DNA from: Bacteroidetes bacterium UBA6183
Lineage (GTDB): Bacteria; Bacteroidota; Bacteroidia; UKL13-3
Direction: 5' to 3'
NCBI GenBank assembly: GCA_002422865.1
Contig: DITN01000041.1
Location: forward strand, 13,385-21,186
Length of the DNA: 7,802 nucleotides
The notes below the pieces were generated by a model, which saw nothing but the letters and a program-made list of their open reading frames with translations, was not told the origin of the DNA and did not search any database. This document shows, one piece after another, positions 6,648-7,802 of the stretch; positions within the stretch are counted from its first letter, which is position 1; each line of letters begins with the position of its first letter. The position numbers and the translations under genes were made by a program.

Positions 6648-7592
6648 TTATCCATTATAATCGAACAGAGTACTTGGATACATTTTTTCGATTACTTGGT
6701 AGGCTATACGTAGATTTTGATAGGATTGATGCGTATCCTGGGTCATACGCTGCCGGCTTAAAATACTTTGTGCAAAGTACTCAAGCTCCAATTTAACCAC
6801 ATCTTGTTTGCGGTTATTTTTTGGTATGATTTCTTGATGAACCATTTCATTATTATCATCTTTTACCAAACGCGTAATTTCAAAATCATTCAAACCCATA
6901 CCTATGCACTCCCCTTTTTGATAAGCCTTTATATAACTGTTTTCACCGTTATTAAAGTTACCACATATTAAAGAGGCTACACAAGCATTTTCAAATTCAA
7001 GACGAACGTTTACAAAATCGGTATAAGAGTTAAACACTGCAGCACCATTGGCCACAACCTTTTTTACATTAGAGCCAATAATGTGGGTTAGCAAATCTAT
7101 ATCACTTAAAATCATCCCAAATATCATGGAGTCGTTACTTACACTTAATACTTTGTTCTGATAACGTTTTAGCTCAACGTAATTAGGACGCTTCACCATC
7201 CGTTTAAAAGTTTTTAAATCCGGATGAAACTTGTCTTCATGAAGAATTCGAATATTTACATTAGCCTCAATTGCCAACTCATTTAATTGTTTGGCTTCAC
7301 GAATATCTTCACTTAGCAGGCCATTTAACAGAACATGTTTTGATTTGCGAATAGCTTGAGTGGCGTACCTAAAATGTGTACCAACAGGCGATAAAATATC
7401 AATTGCATCAACCTCCTCTAACAAAAGATTTAAATCGGTAAAGTGTTTTAAGTTATTTTCTAAGGCAAAGGCATGCGCAATGGCAGGCGAATGATCGAAA
7501 AAACCTACCACTTCGAAATCGGGTATTTGCAGAAACTGAGCCGCATGTCGCTTACCCAATTCGTTTGCGCCTATAATTCCTATCTTTATCAT
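6648..7592 (-). CDS. Gfo/Idh/MocA-family protein, possibly non-catalytic
   Basis: The family are NAD(P)-dependent oxidoreductases, mostly acting on sugars or inositols, with an N-terminal Rossmann domain and a C-terminal alpha/beta domain. Starting at ATG 7592-7590, the protein has 314 residues. It begins MIKIGIIGANELGKRH, aligns with the family through SPVGTHF (68-74) and SKHVLL (84-89), and continues into LSDIDLL (162-168) and SNVKKV (174-179). Three signature positions differ. GxGxxG is GANELG (8-13) with Asn for the middle Gly. The EKP motif is NGL (90-92), losing the catalytic Lys. The HDxD-type motif is SDID (163-166), losing the His. The frame is intact with no stops, so it appears maintained, perhaps as a pseudoenzyme or a partner/sensor protein. 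The frame extends upstream to 7700, but those 36 residues are not family-like. It is followed after 68 bp by the lipoprotein gene on the same strand. Confidence 0.88.
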   Translation of the reverse strand: MIKIGIIGANELGKRHAAQFLQIPDFEVVGFFDHSPAIAHAFALENNLKHFTDLNLLLEEVDAIDILSPVGTHFRYATQAIRKSKHVLLNGLLSEDIREAKQLNELAIEANVNIRILHEDKFHPDLKTFKRMVKRPNYVELKRYQNKVLSVSNDSMIFGMILSDIDLLTHIIGSNVKKVVANGAAVFNSYTDFVNVRLEFENACVASLICGNFNNGENSYIKAYQKGECIGMGLNDFEITRLVKDDNNEMVHQEIIPKNNRKQDVVKLELEYFAQSILSRQRMTQDTHQSYQNLRIAYQVIEKMYPSTLFDYNG

Positions 7593-7802
7593 AACCGTTT
7601 TTGATGCAGTACGAAGATATGTGGGTTGAGTTTGCTTGATTTTTGGAGTTATACCTTTTATTAACAGAAATCTAAAATACAAACACAATAAAATGTACAC
7701 TGCGTACTTTATTAGAAAAGAATTGTTAAAATTACATACATATATATTAGTGTAAGTAAATCATATTTGCCTGCATGTTGATGTACGAAGATTCATATAA
7801 AA
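7593..7802. other. Non-coding stretch upstream of the Gfo/Idh/MocA-like gene
   Basis: About 210 AT-rich bases with no credible gene. Read on the minus strand, TATCTTCG at 7619-7612 is one mismatch from TAnnTTTG and lies 19 bp before the ATG, a weak promoter candidate. The 10-mer GTACGAAGAT occurs at 7609-7618 and again at 7783-7792. I see no terminator or RNA gene, and the neighbouring gene on the right is outside the window. Confidence 0.5.

Noticed and set aside
7593..7700. A 36-residue N-terminal extension of the Gfo/Idh/MocA-like protein
   Set aside because: The Rossmann strand begins at MIKIGIIG (ATG 7592-7590). The extension is not family-like and would occupy the likely promoter region.
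1..7802. CRISPR array, tRNA/rRNA, intact insertion sequence, or phage defence system
   Set aside because: No spaced direct-repeat array, cloverleaf, transposase motif or defence domain was seen on either strand.

Overview
The window looks like a piece of a Bacteroidota chromosome. The evidence is a C-terminal type IX secretion (T9SS) sorting domain, an AT-rich base composition, Bacteroidota-style signal peptides (…TIA|Q and …LFSQ|C), promoter-like boxes resembling the phylum's TTTG / TAnnTTTG pattern, and no clear Shine-Dalgarno sequences. I cannot place it more finely with confidence; a Chitinophagales- or Sphingobacteriales-like relative would fit.

Layout. (1) Positions 1-689, + strand: the 3' end of a large secreted or surface protein ending in a T9SS type A sorting domain. 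(2) 690-974: a gap of about 285 bp with two strong intrinsic terminators, one at the end of each of the converging genes. Between them lies a short minus-strand open frame of unknown status. (3) 975-2090, - strand: an exported WG-repeat protein. (4) 2091-2185: a divergent intergenic region with a candidate recG promoter. (5) 2186-4282, + strand: recG, the branch-migration helicase, apparently complete. (6) 4298-7592, - strand: three co-directional genes, transcribed in the order Gfo/Idh/MocA-like protein (7592-6648), putative lipoprotein (6579-5707), polyprenyl sugar-phosphate transferase (5710-4298). The last two overlap as GTGA and are probably translationally coupled. A TAnnTTTG box with nested inverted repeats lies between the first and second of these genes. 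(7) 7593-7802: no gene seen.

How the genes relate. The sugar-phosphate transferase should start a polyprenyl-linked surface glycan. Its coupled lipoprotein partner suggests a cell-envelope task, but its function is not known. The Gfo/Idh/MocA-like protein is the most unusual item: three signature positions of the family (the middle Gly of GxGxxG, the Lys of EKP, and the His of the HDxD-type motif) are all replaced. It may therefore be a non-catalytic paralogue. The rest (recG, WG-repeat protein, T9SS cargo) are ordinary genes for this phylum. I see no CRISPR array, tRNA, rRNA, intact insertion sequence or evident defence system, and nothing I can claim as a clearly new system.
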